Under the pieces are notes generated by a model. The model did no database searches. It had not been told where the DNA came from and saw only the letters and a list, made by a program, of their open reading frames with translations. Source: Streptomyces halstedii (GTDB lineage: Bacteria; Actinomycetota; Actinomycetes; Streptomycetales; Streptomycetaceae). Taken from it: DNA of 64,000 bases. The stretch is taken from assembly GCA_000720535.1 (NCBI GenBank), contig JOAZ01000008.1, positions 248,001 through 312,000 of the forward strand. Direction: 5' to 3'. Every line of letters begins with the position of its first letter. Position 1 is the stretch's first letter. The position numbers were made by a program, and so were the translations under genes. Positions 1 through 7,951 of this stretch are shown here, in pieces.

Positions 1-807
1 AGCGACATCGTCTGGCGTGAACCGTCGTCGGTCGTGCTGCACGTCAACCCCCAGGCCAAGGAGAAGGTCCCGGCGGGTGACACCTATGCCTTCCTGGGCG
101 CGGCGGGCAGCGACTTCTGGCTCATCCCCCAGGTGCAGAAGCAGGGTGTGGTCTGGGCCGGGTGGAACACGGAGGCTCTCGGCGGCTCCGACCTCAAGGG
201 CCCGATCGACATGAAGCTGACGAAGGTCGACGGCCCCGGCACGCTCGCCATCTGGGAGACCGCCGGGCTCGGGGGCGCCCAGGTGCTCTACAACAGCGCG
301 GACGGCCTTCCGGACACGCAGAAGGTCAGCCTCGGCGTGCACGCCCACGCCAACTGGGGTTTCAGCGAAGAAGGAACCTACGCCGTGACCTTCCAACTGA
401 GCGGCACCCTGGCGAACGGGAAGCCGTCCACCGACACGCGGACCTACACCTTCGCCGTCGGCGATGTCGATCCGAACGCGGTCACCCCCGGTGGCGGTGG
501 AAGTGACGGCGGATCCACCGGCGGAAGCGGCGGGTCCGGTGCGACCGGCGGCGGGTCGGCCGGTTCGGGCGCGGGCGGCACCGGATCAGCCGGCTCGGGC
601 ACCGGCGGCGGATCCGCGGACAGCACCGGAGGCGGCGGATCCGCGGACGGCACCGGAGGCACGGGGAGCCTCGCGCACACCGGTGCCGGCTCGCCCGTGC
701 CGCTCGGCCTGGGTGCCGGTGCCCTCGTCCTCGGCGGCGGAGCGGCTCTCGTGATCGGCCGGGCGAACCGCCGCAGGACCACCGAGGGCCCGGCCACACA
801 GTCCTGA
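1..807 (+). CDS. LAHTG-anchored surface protein with choice-of-anchor M (anchored-repeat) domain, 5' truncated by window
   Basis: The frame is open from the first base, so the N-terminus lies outside the window; 268 codons are visible. The visible part is one anchored-repeat domain. It has the signature seen in three other genes here: a 'FLGAAGSDFWLIPQVQ' block, a 'VVWAGWNTE' block, then 'HAHANWGFSEEGTY'. A Gly/Ser-rich spacer of about 80 residues follows. The end is LAHTG (codons at 670-684), a hydrophobic segment and a basic tail. LAxTG is the motif known for class E sortases of high-GC Gram-positives, so wall anchoring is expected. Such proteins are known partners of anchored-repeat metal ABC transporters, and the transporter genes follow directly. 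A role in presenting or capturing metal at the wall is inference. Confidence 0.88.
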   Translation, partial: SDIVWREPSSVVLHVNPQAKEKVPAGDTYAFLGAAGSDFWLIPQVQKQGVVWAGWNTEALGGSDLKGPIDMKLTKVDGPGTLAIWETAGLGGAQVLYNSADGLPDTQKVSLGVHAHANWGFSEEGTYAVTFQLSGTLANGKPSTDTRTYTFAVGDVDPNAVTPGGGGSDGGSTGGSGGSGATGGGSAGSGAGGTGSAGSGTGGGSADSTGGGGSADGTGGTGSLAHTGAGSPVPLGLGAGALVLGGGAALVIGRANRRRTTEGPATQS

Positions 808-850
808 CCGGGCGCCCGCCCCCGTCCCAGGAGACGGGCGCTTCCCCAGG

Positions 851-884
851 GCCGGTGCCGGGCCCCCTTCTCCCCGGCACCGGC
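851..884 (+). terminator. Stem-loop between surface-protein and ABC lipoprotein genes
   Basis: Perfect 12-bp inverted repeat (GCCGGTGCCGGG / CCCGGCACCGGC) with a 10-nt loop, ending 24 nt before the next start codon. It has no U-tract. It could be a partial terminator or an RNA-stability element that lowers expression of the transporter relative to the surface protein upstream. Confidence 0.5.
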
Positions 885-908
885 CCCCATCCGCAGGAGT
901 TCTCTCAC

Positions 909-2474
909 ATGCGTGTCCCCAGACCGTTCGTACGGTCGCTCGTCACCGCCGCCGTCTTCGGCGCCGCACTGTCCGGCTGCACGGGCCATGCCCGCACCGG
1001 CACCGACAACCCGGACGCCGCGCTCCGCGTCGTCACCACCACCGAGATCCTCGCCGATCTGGTCCGCCAGGTCGGCGGAGACCGCGTCCAGGTGGACTCG
1101 ATCGTGCCGCCGGGCGGCGATCCGCACTCGTACGAGCCCACGCCCGCCGACGCCGACAGGGTGTCCAAGGCCGACATCACCTTCACCAACCACCTGCTGC
1201 TCGAAGAGCACGCGCTGATCAAGACCGTCGACTCCAACGCGCGTGAGGGCACCCCGAACGTCTCCCTGGCCGAAGCGTCCGAGACGTACGGAGCGAACGT
1301 CATCCCGCTGGTCGAGGACGTCGGACTCGATGTGCTCTGGCTGGGACTCCGAGTGCGGGGCGAGGGCGAGGCGCGTGGGGCCACCCGTTCCTCGGACGTG
1401 CTGCTCTCGGCCACCGACGTCCAGGGACCCGGCGAGCTCGTGGCGTACCTGACCGAGTCGCTCGGGCAGCCCGACATCTACTTCAACTCCGCGGACGGCC
1501 TCTCCGCGAAGGACACCACCAGCCTCCCGCCCGCCGCGCACACCCATCTGAACTGGGCGTTCACCAAGCCCGGTGTCTACCGGCTGAGCCTGGAGGCGAA
1601 GCTGCGGAACCCGGGCGGGACCACGGCACCCGTCGGCACCGGCACCTTCACGTTCGCCGTCGGCGTGGACCCCCACACCGTGGCGAAGCCCGGCGACACC
1701 GTCCTGGACGACGGGCACACCGATCTGACCGTGAACATCGACACGGGGACGATGTCCGCCTTCACCGACCTGCGGAGCGAGGGCAGGACCCAGGAGGAGC
1801 TGCCCCCGGGCGATGTCGTCATCGACGTACCCAACAGGTCCCTGGAGAGGGTGCCGGGCGGCAAGCGGTTCTCCTTCCTCGGACAGCCCGGCGCGGAGAT
1901 CTACCAGCTTCCGCAGGCCGTCCTCGGCAAGCATGTGCACGGAGAGATCGACCCGCACCTGTGGCAGGACGTCCAGAACACCAAGTCCTACGTCCAGTTG
2001 ATCCGCGACACCCTGAAGAAGGAGGACCCGGACGGCGCCGAGCGGTACACCGCCGACAGCAGGCGCTACGAGGCGGAACTCGACGAGGTCGACGCCTATG
2101 TGCGCCGGGAGATCGCCGCGATCCCCGCGGACCGACGGCAGTTGATCACCACGCACGACGCGTTCGGCTACCTGGCCGATGCCTACGGCATGACCGTCGC
2201 CGGCTTCGTCGTACCGAACCCGGCGCAGGAGCCCAGCGCCGACGACGTCAAGAAGCTGTCCAGGACCATCAGGAACCTCAAGGTCCCCGCCGTGTTCATG
2301 GAACCGAACCTCGTGCAGCGGGCCACCGTGCTCAGCCAGGTCGCCAAGGACCAGGGAGTCGAGGTGTGCATGCTGTACGGCGACGCCTTCGACCAGCACA
2401 CCCGGCACTACACCGACATGATGCGGCACAACGCGGACGAGCTCCGCGGCTGCCTCGGAGGCACGAAGAAGTGA
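909..2474 (+). CDS. Anchored-repeat ABC transporter substrate-binding lipoprotein (ZnuA-like with inserted repeat domain)
   Basis: 521 aa. The ATG at 909 is chosen over an in-frame start 54 nt upstream because CGCAGGAG lies just before it and it gives a clean lipoprotein signal ending 'GAALSGC'. The protein is a cluster A-I (metal) binding protein. Probable ligands are His73 ('GGDPHSYEP'), His350 ('EIDPHLWQD'), His416 ('TTHDAFGY') and Asp492 ('YGDAFD'). His rather than Glu at the third ligand resembles zinc binders of the ZnuA type more than manganese binders, which is an inference on substrate. Residues of about 140-345 are an insertion made of anchored-repeat pieces ('AAHTHLNWAF', 'FSFLGQPGAEIYQLPQ'), splitting the fold. 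Such an insertion is a known feature of this actinobacterial subfamily. Translation is coupled to the next gene through a GTGA overlap at 2471-2474. Confidence 0.9.
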   Translation: MRVPRPFVRSLVTAAVFGAALSGCTGHARTGTDNPDAALRVVTTTEILADLVRQVGGDRVQVDSIVPPGGDPHSYEPTPADADRVSKADITFTNHLLLEEHALIKTVDSNAREGTPNVSLAEASETYGANVIPLVEDVGLDVLWLGLRVRGEGEARGATRSSDVLLSATDVQGPGELVAYLTESLGQPDIYFNSADGLSAKDTTSLPPAAHTHLNWAFTKPGVYRLSLEAKLRNPGGTTAPVGTGTFTFAVGVDPHTVAKPGDTVLDDGHTDLTVNIDTGTMSAFTDLRSEGRTQEELPPGDVVIDVPNRSLERVPGGKRFSFLGQPGAEIYQLPQAVLGKHVHGEIDPHLWQDVQNTKSYVQLIRDTLKKEDPDGAERYTADSRRYEAELDEVDAYVRREIAAIPADRRQLITTHDAFGYLADAYGMTVAGFVVPNPAQEPSADDVKKLSRTIRNLKVPAVFMEPNLVQRATVLSQVAKDQGVEVCMLYGDAFDQHTRHYTDMMRHNADELRGCLGGTKK

Positions 2475-3349
2475 CCGGTCCACGCATCCGCCGCGCGGCC
2501 GCGGCCGCCGCCGCCCTCGTCCTGACCCTCGGACCCGCCGTGTCCGCCCACGCGGACGGCACCCCCGGCGCCGAGTCCGGCACGGCGCCCGGCACCGGCT
2601 CCGGCCGGACGGTCATCGGGGACGGGCACATCGACATGGGGCCGCGCTTCGACCACGGCACCTGGACCGTGCAGATCCGCGACGACACGACCCGCCCCGC
2701 GACCTGGCGCGACACCTCCGACGTGGTGCTCCAGGTGAAGGACACGGCCAGGACCGAGGTCCCGGACAGCGAGGAGTTCGGCTTCCTCGGCGACCCCGGT
2801 GACGAGGTGTGGCTGCTGCCCCAGGTCCAGCAGGACGGGGTGCTGTGGCCGGGCTGGAACAGCCAGGAGCCGAAGGTCGCCGCGAACGTCGAGAGGGAGG
2901 TGACCTGGCGGCTGACCGGGGTCGAGGGCCCCGGGGACTTCGTGCTCTTCCTCAACGGCAGCTTCGGTACGCCGAAGGTCCTCTTCGACAGTACGAAGAC
3001 GTTCCCGCAGGAGACGGGGATCGAGGTCAACACTCATGTGCACGGGAACTGGGCCTTCACCGCACCCGGCACCTACCTCCTCGACGTCCGGATGAGTGCC
3101 GTCACCAAGGACGGCAGGAGTCACGACAGCGGGCGCACTCTCCAGTTCTCCGTAGGGCCCCAGTCCCCGGAGAAGGCGTTCGCGGCCCCGCCGCCGGAGG
3201 ACCGGAAGACCCGCGCCGAGCCGAAGGCGGCCGGATCCTCGGCACCGCTGTGGTGGGGGATCGGCGCGACCGCCGTGACCGCCGGTCTGGCCATCGCTCT
3301 CGTACGGCGTACCCGACGACCCACCGACCAGGAAAGAGACCAACCGTGA
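2471..3349 (+). CDS. Membrane-tethered choice-of-anchor M surface protein of the metal ABC operon
   Basis: 292 aa. The GTG at 2471 overlaps the lipoprotein stop by 4 nt. Using it gives a typical signal peptide (basic start, Ala/Leu core, 'VSAHA'). One anchored-repeat domain follows, with 'FGFLGDPGDEVWLLPQVQ', 'VLWPGWNSQE' and 'THVHGNWAFTAPGTY'. The C-terminus is a single membrane helix ('PLWWGIGATAVTAGLAIAL') with a basic tail and no sortase motif, so it is tethered to the membrane rather than to peptidoglycan. The repeat domain is shared with the first, second and seventh genes of the locus. It probably works with the importer at the cell surface. The gene is coupled to the ATPase gene by a GTGA overlap at 3346-3349. 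Confidence 0.87.
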   Translation: MTGPRIRRAAAAAAALVLTLGPAVSAHADGTPGAESGTAPGTGSGRTVIGDGHIDMGPRFDHGTWTVQIRDDTTRPATWRDTSDVVLQVKDTARTEVPDSEEFGFLGDPGDEVWLLPQVQQDGVLWPGWNSQEPKVAANVEREVTWRLTGVEGPGDFVLFLNGSFGTPKVLFDSTKTFPQETGIEVNTHVHGNWAFTAPGTYLLDVRMSAVTKDGRSHDSGRTLQFSVGPQSPEKAFAAPPPEDRKTRAEPKAAGSSAPLWWGIGATAVTAGLAIALVRRTRRPTDQERDQP

Positions 3350-4137
3350 CGGCCCATCAGGTGAACGCGACCCCCGAGGACCAGGACCGGGCCCCCGCCC
3401 TGGAGGTGGAGGCCGTCTGTGTCGAGCTCGGCGGCCGCCTCGCGCTCGACCGCGTCGACCTGGCCGTCCACACCGGTGAACTCGTCGGACTGATCGGCCC
3501 GAACGGCGCCGGGAAGACCACGTTGCTGCGCGCCGTCCTCGGACTGCTCACGCCGCATTCCGGCAGGGTCCGCCTCGCGGGCCGCCCCGCCTCCCTGAGC
3601 CGGGGAACCATCGGATACGTGCCCCAACGCCACGAGTTCGCCTGGGACTTCCCGCTGTCCGTGGAGAAGGCGGTACTGACCGGCCGGACCCACCGCATCG
3701 GCTGGCTGCGACGCGCGGGAGCCGAGGACCGCGAGGCGGTGGACGAGGCCCTGCGGCGCGTCGCCATGAGCGATCTGCGCCACCGGCCCATCGGTGAGCT
3801 CTCCGGCGGGCAGCGCCAGCGCGTGCTCGTCGCGCGGGCGCTCGCCCTGCGCCCCGCGCTGATGCTGCTCGACGAACCCTTCACCGGCCTGGACGTGCCG
3901 ACGCAGGAACTGCTCACCGGGCTCTTCGAGGAGCTGCGGCAGGAGGACAAGGCGCTGCTGATGACCACTCATGACCTGCCCGCAGCGGCGGACATGGCGA
4001 GCCGGCTGTGCCTGCTCAACCGGACGGTGATCGCGGACGGCCCGCCCGAGACCCTGCGGGACCCGGCCGTCTGGCTGCGGGCCTTCGGCGTCACCGAGTC
4101 CGATCAACTGCTGACCTCGCTGGGGGTGTCCCGATGA
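3346..4137 (+). CDS. Anchored-repeat-type metal ABC transporter, ATP-binding protein
   Basis: 263 aa. The GTG start at 3346 overlaps the previous stop. Walker A is GPNGAGKTT (residues about 51-59), the Q-loop region is 'GYVPQRHEF', the ABC signature is LSGGQ (152-156) and Walker B is LMLLDEP (172-178), with an H-loop 'TTHDLPAAA'. 'DFPLSVEKAV' after the Q-loop is typical of the Zn/Mn (ZnuC/MntB-like) ATPases. It energises uptake through the permease encoded next. The junction with that gene is an ATGA overlap (4134-4137), so subunit production is coupled. Confidence 0.93.
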   Translation: MTAHQVNATPEDQDRAPALEVEAVCVELGGRLALDRVDLAVHTGELVGLIGPNGAGKTTLLRAVLGLLTPHSGRVRLAGRPASLSRGTIGYVPQRHEFAWDFPLSVEKAVLTGRTHRIGWLRRAGAEDREAVDEALRRVAMSDLRHRPIGELSGGQRQRVLVARALALRPALMLLDEPFTGLDVPTQELLTGLFEELRQEDKALLMTTHDLPAAADMASRLCLLNRTVIADGPPETLRDPAVWLRAFGVTESDQLLTSLGVSR

Positions 4138-5069
4138 GCGGGATCACGGATTTCCTGACCGGCCCCTGGGAGCACCTGTTCATGCAGCGTGCCTTCGCCG
4201 TCGCCGTGATGTGCGGCATCGTCTCCGGTGTCGTCGGCAGCCATGTGGTGCTGCGCGGCATGGCCTTCATCGGTGACGCGGTGTCGCACTCGGTCTTCCC
4301 CGGGGTGGCGATCGCCTTCGTCCTGCACTTCAACCTGGTCCTCGGCGGTGCCGTGGCCGGTCTCCTGACCGCGCTCGCCGTGGCCGTGTTCTCCCAGAAC
4401 CGGCGGCTCAAGGAGGACTCCGTCATCGGGGTGTTCTTCGCCGCCGCCTTCGGCCTCGGCATCGTCATCCTCAGCACCGCGCCCGGCTACAGCGGGTCCC
4501 TGGAGTCCTTCCTGTTCGGCCAGATCCTCGGCATCAGCGACAGCGACGTACTCACCGTCGCCGTGACGGGCCTCGTCCTGCTCGCCGTCGCCGCCGCCGT
4601 ACACAAGGAACTGGTCACCGTCAGCCTCGACCGGGAGACCGCGCGGGCCGCCGGGCTCCCGGTGTTCGCGCTGGACATCGTGCTGTACGCGCTCGTCACG
4701 GTGACGGTCGTCATCTCGCTCCAGGCGGTCGGCAACATCCTCGTCCTCGCACTCCTGATCACCCCGGCCGCCTGCGCCCGTCTGCTCACGGACCGGATCG
4801 GCGTGATGATGCTCCTGGCACCGGCGATCGGCGCCGGATCGGCCGTCGTCGGCCTGTACCTGTCGTACGCCTACAACCTGGCCGCCGGAGGACTGATCGT
4901 CCTGGTCGTCACGGCGGTGTTCGTCCTGTGCTGGGTGTTCGCACCCCGCCACGGTCTGTTGGCGGCCGGACGCCGACGCGGGTCCCGGGGCAGAACCGGG
5001 ACGCCTCCCGCGTCCGCGCCGGTCCGCCCGGCCGACGGCGACGCTCCCGCGCGGACTCCGGCGGCGTGA
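4134..5069 (+). CDS. Anchored-repeat-type metal ABC transporter, permease (ZnuB/ABC-3 family)
   Basis: 311 aa with about eight or nine hydrophobic helices, as expected for an ABC-3 permease. The family signature 'VGSHVVLRGMAFIGDAVSHS' sits near residue 40, and the conserved 'VGNILVLALLITPAA' lies in the C-terminal half. The tail after the last helix is short, basic and Pro/Ala-rich. It forms the channel for the metal delivered by the lipoprotein encoded at 909. The start is the ATG that overlaps the ATPase stop. The regulator gene follows after 101 bp on the same strand. Confidence 0.93.
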   Translation: MSGITDFLTGPWEHLFMQRAFAVAVMCGIVSGVVGSHVVLRGMAFIGDAVSHSVFPGVAIAFVLHFNLVLGGAVAGLLTALAVAVFSQNRRLKEDSVIGVFFAAAFGLGIVILSTAPGYSGSLESFLFGQILGISDSDVLTVAVTGLVLLAVAAAVHKELVTVSLDRETARAAGLPVFALDIVLYALVTVTVVISLQAVGNILVLALLITPAACARLLTDRIGVMMLLAPAIGAGSAVVGLYLSYAYNLAAGGLIVLVVTAVFVLCWVFAPRHGLLAAGRRRGSRGRTGTPPASAPVRPADGDAPARTPAA

Positions 5070-5170
5070 GCGTCCGGTGGCGGTGCGTCGGCCGAGGCGG
5101 TGGTGACCCCCGGCCGGGCGGAGGAGCGGGACGACCTCTTGACGGAACGCGACGAGGGGAGAGGAGCGCG

Positions 5171-5602
5171 ATGACGGCTGCTTCGGATGCCACCCGAGAG
5201 CGACCACGACGGCCCCGCACCGTGGAGCGGAAGGCCGAAGTGGTCGCCGCCCTCCGGGAGAGCGGCGGATTTCTCAGTGCCAAGGACCTCTACACGTCGA
5301 TGATCGACGGAGGCACCCACATCGGGCTCACCACGGTGTACCGGGCCTTGGCCGCCGCCTACGCGGTGGGGGAGGTGGAAGCGGTGCACGGACGTGGGGG
5401 CGCGAGGGTCTACCGGTACCTCCCGCCCGCGCACGAGCACCATCTGCGCTGCCGGACCTGCGGTGCGGGTGTCCCGTTCGTCTCCCGCGCCCTGGAGGAC
5501 TGGCTTGAGCGGCTGGGCCCCCGTCACGGCTTCGAGACGGTGCGGCACGCCGTGGTTCTGACGGGTGTCTGCTCCCGGTGCACCGGGAGCGAGCAGGGCT
5601 GA
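5171..5602 (+). CDS. Fur-family (Zur-like) metal-responsive regulator
   Basis: 143 aa. The ATG at 5171 follows GAGGGGAGAGGAG. The N-terminal winged helix has 'LYTSMIDGG..IGLTTVYRAL'. The C-terminal dimerisation domain has the structural zinc site CxxC twice (Cys94/Cys97 and Cys134/Cys137) and a His-rich strand 'AHEHHLRC' (His88, His90, His91), plus His119 and His126. This matches actinobacterial Zur more than Fur or Nur. One deviation stands out: the segment where Zur proteins normally carry a metal-binding Cys just before the His cluster reads 'YRYLPP', with no Cys. This may be a second, divergent Zur. It lies between the importer operon and a gene with a Zur-like box, so control of this locus is likely. 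Confidence 0.85.
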   Translation: MTAASDATRERPRRPRTVERKAEVVAALRESGGFLSAKDLYTSMIDGGTHIGLTTVYRALAAAYAVGEVEAVHGRGGARVYRYLPPAHEHHLRCRTCGAGVPFVSRALEDWLERLGPRHGFETVRHAVVLTGVCSRCTGSEQG

Positions 5603-5775
5603 GCGGCTGACCGGGCTCCGTGAGCCGCACCACAATCCGTCGTGGTCCCGCCGGGCGCCCGCTCCTGTCAACACCGCCTCCTGGCCATCGAGTTGAGCGC
5701 ACCTGGTCCCGTGGGTGACGGCGACGCGACCAGTGTGGCCGGGCCTGCCGCAGGAGGCTGTCAGTTCTGGTTAAG

Positions 5776-5790
5776 TGAATATGATTATCA
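5776..5790. promoter_or_regulatory. Zur-like operator upstream of surface protein gene
   Basis: TGAATATGATTATCA is a 7-1-7 imperfect palindrome (TGAATAT-G-ATTATCA) resembling the actinobacterial Zur box TGAAAATGATTTTCA. It sits 58 bp before the ATG at 5849, in an AT-rich patch of otherwise very GC-rich DNA. Confidence 0.75.
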
Positions 5791-5848
5791 TTTCCGTAAA
5801 TAACTCCAGGGAAGCCGTATCTCGCGCTTCCCGTCTCGGAAGGAACCC

Positions 5849-7636
5849 ATGGGACTGCCCACGGTGAGCGCCCTCAGGCGCGCACGTCACACTCTTGCCT
5901 TCCTGTCGTTGGGAGGCGTCCTGGCACTGACCGTCGCGGCTCCCGCGCAGGCGGCCACGGGGCCCGCTGACGGGCGCCGTGTTCTGGGCGCCGGCCAGCA
6001 CGTCGACGCCGTGTACCCCGTCGTGGAGGACGGCGGCCTGCACATCCGGACGCTCACGGACAAGGGGGAGGCCGAACCGAAGGAACTCGCCCTCCACATA
6101 CCCGACACCAAGACCTCACGCATCACCCTGCCGGAGGAGTACGGCTTCCTCGGCAAGCCGGGTTCCGACGCCTGGCTGACCTCACAGACCCAGGACATGT
6201 CCGTGGTCTGGCCGGGCTGGTCGTTCGAGGGGATCGGCAGCGGTGTCCTCAAGGGAACCGTCAGCATCGCACTGGACGGCTTCTCCTACGCGGGGGAAGG
6301 CGACGCGCCGACCTTCGCCGTCACCCAGCCCGGTGGCTTCGGGAACAAGAAGGTCAGCCAACTGCTGTTCCCCGGTTCGGCGTTCACCACCGTCTCCGGT
6401 GAAGTCGGATCTCACACCCACGCCAACTGGCTCTTCACCGACCAGGGGACGTACGACATCGACCTGAGCGTGCACGCCACGCTCAGCAGTGGCAAGGCCG
6501 TCGAGGACAGCACGACCGTCCGCTTCATCGTGGGCCCGGTGCCCGACACGCAGAAGCCTCCTGTCGAACAGAAGGTCAGGCATTACGCCGACTCGGCCGA
6601 CGAGTTGCTCCTGACCCCCAGCAAGGTGGACGCCGAGTACTTCGTCGGCCAGACCATCAACCTCACCGCCGCCTCCACCCGGACGGACGAACAGTCCGCG
6701 TTCCGCTGGCACGTGAAGAAGAAGGACGACAGCTCCTTCACCACGGAGCCGGAACAGAACACCGCGGTGTACAGCGCGAAGCCGGACCGCGCCCTGGACG
6801 GAGCGCGAGTGTACGCCGAACTCCTCGACGGTGGCAAGGTCGTCCAGACCTCCGAGCCGACCACACTGCACGTTCAGGCCCACAAGCCGACCACTCGCCT
6901 CACCGTGACCGCGGACCGCTCCGCGTACGAGGACGGCGACACCGCGCACCTCACGTCCACGCAGGACCCGAAGACCGCGGACGAGCACTACCACTGGTAC
7001 CTGAAGCGGCAGGGCCAGGACGCGTACGAGTGGATCGAGGAGTCCCGGCTCGCGGACCAGGACGTGGCCCTCACACCCGAGTTGGACGGCGCCCAGGTCG
7101 TCGCCCGTCTCTTCGACGCCGACCACGCGGTCCTGGCCGAATCGTCTCCGATCACCCTGGCCGTGGGCGCCCGTTCGTCGGCGACGACCGTGAGCGTGGA
7201 GCAGGACGCCGAGACCCACACGGCCGGCGGCACGGCGACCTTCACGGCGCGTGTCGCGAACGCCGACCCGGACGCCACCGTCGTGTGGTCGGTACGCAAG
7301 AGCGGGGAGAACCCCTTCACCGACGTCGCCGGGGCCAAGGGGCTGACCCTGGAACACACCCTGCCCGCCGACTGGGACGGCGCCCAGCTCCGAGCGACCG
7401 TGACGCAGGGGGGATCGGAGGTCGTCGCGGAGGGCGGTGTCCCCGTCCTGAAGGTGTCCGCGCAGGCGGCCGGTCCGGCGAAGAGCCAGGAAGCGGGCGG
7501 TAGTTCCCCGGCGGCCGCACTGTGGTGGTCCCTCTCGGGTGCCGCGGTCGTCGCGGTCCTCGCCGTGGGAGTGCTTCTCATCCGTCGGCGCGCGCGTCCC
7601 GAGACCGTCGCCCCGGAGAGCGACGAGCGAGTCTGA
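5849..7636 (+). CDS. Large membrane-anchored choice-of-anchor M surface protein, Zur-boxed
   Basis: 595 aa. The ATG at 5849 is preceded by GGAAGGA. A signal peptide (to about 'APAQAAT') is followed by one anchored-repeat domain at about residues 50-230 ('YGFLGKPGSDAWLTSQTQ', 'VVWPGWSFEG', 'HTHANWLFTDQGTY'). Then come three Ig-like segments with repeated 'FRWHVKKK', 'YHWYLKRQ' and 'VVWSVRKS' strands. A membrane helix and an RRR tail close the protein. It lacks a sortase motif. It belongs with the metal transporter operon upstream by domain content, and the Zur-like box suggests it is made under zinc limitation. The Ig-like stalk would lift the repeat domain away from the membrane, which is an inference. 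Confidence 0.86.
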   Translation: MGLPTVSALRRARHTLAFLSLGGVLALTVAAPAQAATGPADGRRVLGAGQHVDAVYPVVEDGGLHIRTLTDKGEAEPKELALHIPDTKTSRITLPEEYGFLGKPGSDAWLTSQTQDMSVVWPGWSFEGIGSGVLKGTVSIALDGFSYAGEGDAPTFAVTQPGGFGNKKVSQLLFPGSAFTTVSGEVGSHTHANWLFTDQGTYDIDLSVHATLSSGKAVEDSTTVRFIVGPVPDTQKPPVEQKVRHYADSADELLLTPSKVDAEYFVGQTINLTAASTRTDEQSAFRWHVKKKDDSSFTTEPEQNTAVYSAKPDRALDGARVYAELLDGGKVVQTSEPTTLHVQAHKPTTRLTVTADRSAYEDGDTAHLTSTQDPKTADEHYHWYLKRQGQDAYEWIEESRLADQDVALTPELDGAQVVARLFDADHAVLAESSPITLAVGARSSATTVSVEQDAETHTAGGTATFTARVANADPDATVVWSVRKSGENPFTDVAGAKGLTLEHTLPADWDGAQLRATVTQGGSEVVAEGGVPVLKVSAQAAGPAKSQEAGGSSPAAALWWSLSGAAVVAVLAVGVLLIRRRARPETVAPESDERV

Positions 7637-7951
7637 CGTCGTGGTGGATGGCCGGGCCGGGGCCGTGCTGTGAGCGCGGCACCCTTCCGGCCGTCCACCT
7701 CCCCACTCCTCCGTGACGAACACGCCGGAGCGGATGACCACACCCGATCCCACGGCGGCCTCGAACCCCGACGAACGAAAGGAACAGACCGTGGCGCGAT
7801 CCCCGAACGTGGACCCGTCCGGTGACGCGGCCGGACGATTCGTTGGTCACCCGCTTTACCCCGCCGTACCGCCCTGCGGCTAGTTTGTGTGCAGGACAGA
7901 CAGACAGGCCCGTGATGGCAGAGACGCACGGGGGACGGGAGGGCGGGAAGA
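7637..7951 (+). other. Intergenic region, 315 bp
   Basis: No convincing gene. A 49-codon open frame runs from ATG 7734 to TAG 7883 with a possible internal GTG start at 7792 after GAAAGGAACAG. Its composition is unremarkable and I cannot call it. The segment 7840-7900 is the likely promoter area of the kinase gene. Confidence 0.4.

Noticed and set aside
444..2483. Long antisense frame across the first surface-protein and lipoprotein genes
   Set aside because: Shadow of the real genes; no motif, no ribosome site, and it runs through two clearly coding genes.
7734..7883. 49-codon open frame before the propeller kinase
   Set aside because: Weak start context, unremarkable composition and overlap with the likely kinase promoter; mentioned only as a note.
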